DNA from: Mastigocoleus testarum BC008
GTDB taxonomy: Bacteria > Cyanobacteriota > Cyanobacteriia > Cyanobacteriales > Nostocaceae
NCBI RefSeq assembly: GCF_001456025.1
Contig: NZ_LMTZ01000020.1
Coordinates: forward strand, 1 to 32,444
Reading direction: 5' to 3'
DNA: 32,444 bases
The translations under genes were made by a program, and so were the position numbers. Of the stretch, positions 31,586 through 32,444 are shown one piece after another (positions within the stretch are counted from its first letter, which is position 1; each line of letters begins with the position of its first letter). The notes beneath the pieces were generated by a model. It had not been told where the DNA came from. It saw nothing but the letters and a program-made list of their open reading frames with translations, and ran no database searches.

Positions 31586-32444
31586 TTAATTTCCAGTTAG
31601 CTCTTGACCCCGTTTGAGGTAAACTTGAACATTACGAATTGCTTGAGTTGCGTAGTAATCTCTAGGTCTTTCTTCTAAAGCTTTACGAAAATTACGAAGT
31701 GCTCTTTGATAATTCTCTTTTTCTGTAGCATCATAACCAATTCTCATGAAGCGGTCATAAGCAGTTTCGTCTTGGCTAGATTTACTCTTTCCAGCATTGA
31801 TTTGGTCCTTTGCGTTCCAGTAAGCAATAGTTGCTTGTCTATCATTGGGACGTTGAAAAAGTGCACTGCGGAAGTTTCTTAATGCAGCCTGATAATCATC
31901 CCGTTGTTGTGCTGCATAACCAAGTCTCATATAACGGTCGTAAGGCGCTTCTCCCAAATAATATTTAGCGACCAAATCAACATCCGTGGGTGAGGAAGGT
32001 TTCTGACCACGATTTAGGTAAGTTGTAATATTTCTGACAGCTTGAGTTGCGTAATAATCTTCTGGACGTTCGGAAAGTGCTTTTCGAAAATTGTCTAATG
32101 CTTCCTTATATTTTCCTTCTTCAGTCGCATCGTAACCTGCTTCCATGTAACCGTCGTAAGCGGATTCCGGTTGATTATTACCCTTGATTAAATTACGCGC
32201 GTTCCAAAAAGCAATAGTGGCTCTTCTATCGCGGGGATTTTCGTAAAGTGCATATCGGAAATATTGAGCAGCAACTCGATAATCCTTGCGTTGCATTGCT
32301 GCATAACCCAACCTCATGAACTGGTTATAAGTTTTTAAGTTGCCGGTAGTAGTTGGTGATATAGCAATCGCCAGCTTAGTTAGGACGTAAGGTAAGATAG
32401 ATCGAGAAGTGATTAGTCTGGACAATTCCAATGGCAAGGTCTTA
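31586..32444 (-). CDS. TPR-like repeat protein, 5' end beyond window
   Basis: At least 283 aa; the frame is open to the window edge and starts inside it only at a TTG (32437), so the true start probably lies outside. A hydrophobic N-terminal segment (PYVLTKLAIAI) looks like a signal peptide. Four repeats of about 60-70 residues follow, each a YDxYMxxGYxAxxxxxYxxALxNFRxALxxxPxDxxAT motif with an Asn-containing third helix, matching pairs of tetratricopeptide helices. Repeats 1 and 3 end ATIA(F/Y)WNA; repeats 2 and 4 end YYATQA(V/I)RN, so an A-B pair was duplicated. The protein is probably a periplasmic or exported scaffold. No function is recognised. Confidence 0.8.
   Translation of the reverse strand, partial: KTLPLELSRLITSRSILPYVLTKLAIAISPTTTGNLKTYNQFMRLGYAAMQRKDYRVAAQYFRYALYENPRDRRATIAFWNARNLIKGNNQPESAYDGYMEAGYDATEEGKYKEALDNFRKALSERPEDYYATQAVRNITTYLNRGQKPSSPTDVDLVAKYYLGEAPYDRYMRLGYAAQQRDDYQAALRNFRSALFQRPNDRQATIAYWNAKDQINAGKSKSSQDETAYDRFMRIGYDATEKENYQRALRNFRKALEERPRDYYATQAIRNVQVYLKRGQELTGN

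Overview
The window looks like a chromosomal segment of a filamentous, probably heterocyst-forming cyanobacterium (Nostocales, Calothrix-like). The evidence is a low G+C content, many HIP1 palindromes (GCGATCGC), heptanucleotide short tandem repeats (STRR) between genes, a bacteriophytochrome/Rcp pair, and many large modular sensor proteins. The species assignment is inference from style and gene content; no rRNA or tRNA gene is present.

Layout. 1-610 has no convincing gene. 611-1042 (-) is a gene remnant cut by a repeat-like sequence. 1188-4019 (+) is a membrane-anchored TPR-CHAT protease with eight near-identical 120-bp repeats. 4216-9543 (-) is a giant polysaccharide-degrading protein combining CBM2, a TIM-barrel-like hydrolase, a lysozyme-like module, Calx-beta and a GH18 chitinase. 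9958-10746 (-) is a secreted leucine-rich-repeat protein. 10950-12919 (+) holds rplI and dnaB, separated by a terminator-like hairpin and an STRR tract. 13076-13573 (+) is an AllA (ureidoglycolate lyase)-like cupin.

13707-19401 (+) is a light-sensing block: a biliverdin-type bacteriophytochrome kinase, its Rcp1-like response regulator, and a REC-PAS-GAF-HisKA-HATPase-REC hybrid kinase. The GAF of that hybrid carries both cysteine motifs of the DXCF cyanobacteriochromes. Red/far-red and blue/green inputs are therefore probably encoded side by side.

19627-21189 (+) is an orphan TrkH/KtrB-type cation channel subunit. It is followed by a gene-poor gap holding a terminator and a short remnant that reads like the C-terminal domain of an MscS-type mechanosensitive channel. 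A minus-strand block (21673-25045) encodes a DUF1206 membrane protein, a duplicated-domain lipoprotein, an exported protein of unknown function and a DUF1622 membrane protein.

25276-30591 (+) holds a HAMP-PAS histidine kinase overlapping a REC-TPR regulator that lacks a DNA-binding domain. Two contrasting STRR arrays follow, then trkA(N only)-trkA-trkH, a second K+ uptake system with a split regulatory subunit. The trkH end overlaps the convergent hsp20 gene by 59 bp. Upstream of hsp20 lie a CIRCE-like operator (16 of 18 positions match) and a possible Shine-Dalgarno-masking RNA structure. The window ends inside a TPR protein built from an alternating ABAB repeat.

How the parts fit. No single defence or mobile system dominates. 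The best candidates for new biology are the bacteriophytochrome/cyanobacteriochrome signalling block, the split TrkA whose second subunit has lost its glycine motif, the three-catalytic-module chitin/peptidoglycan enzyme without an obvious signal peptide, and the hsp20 upstream region.
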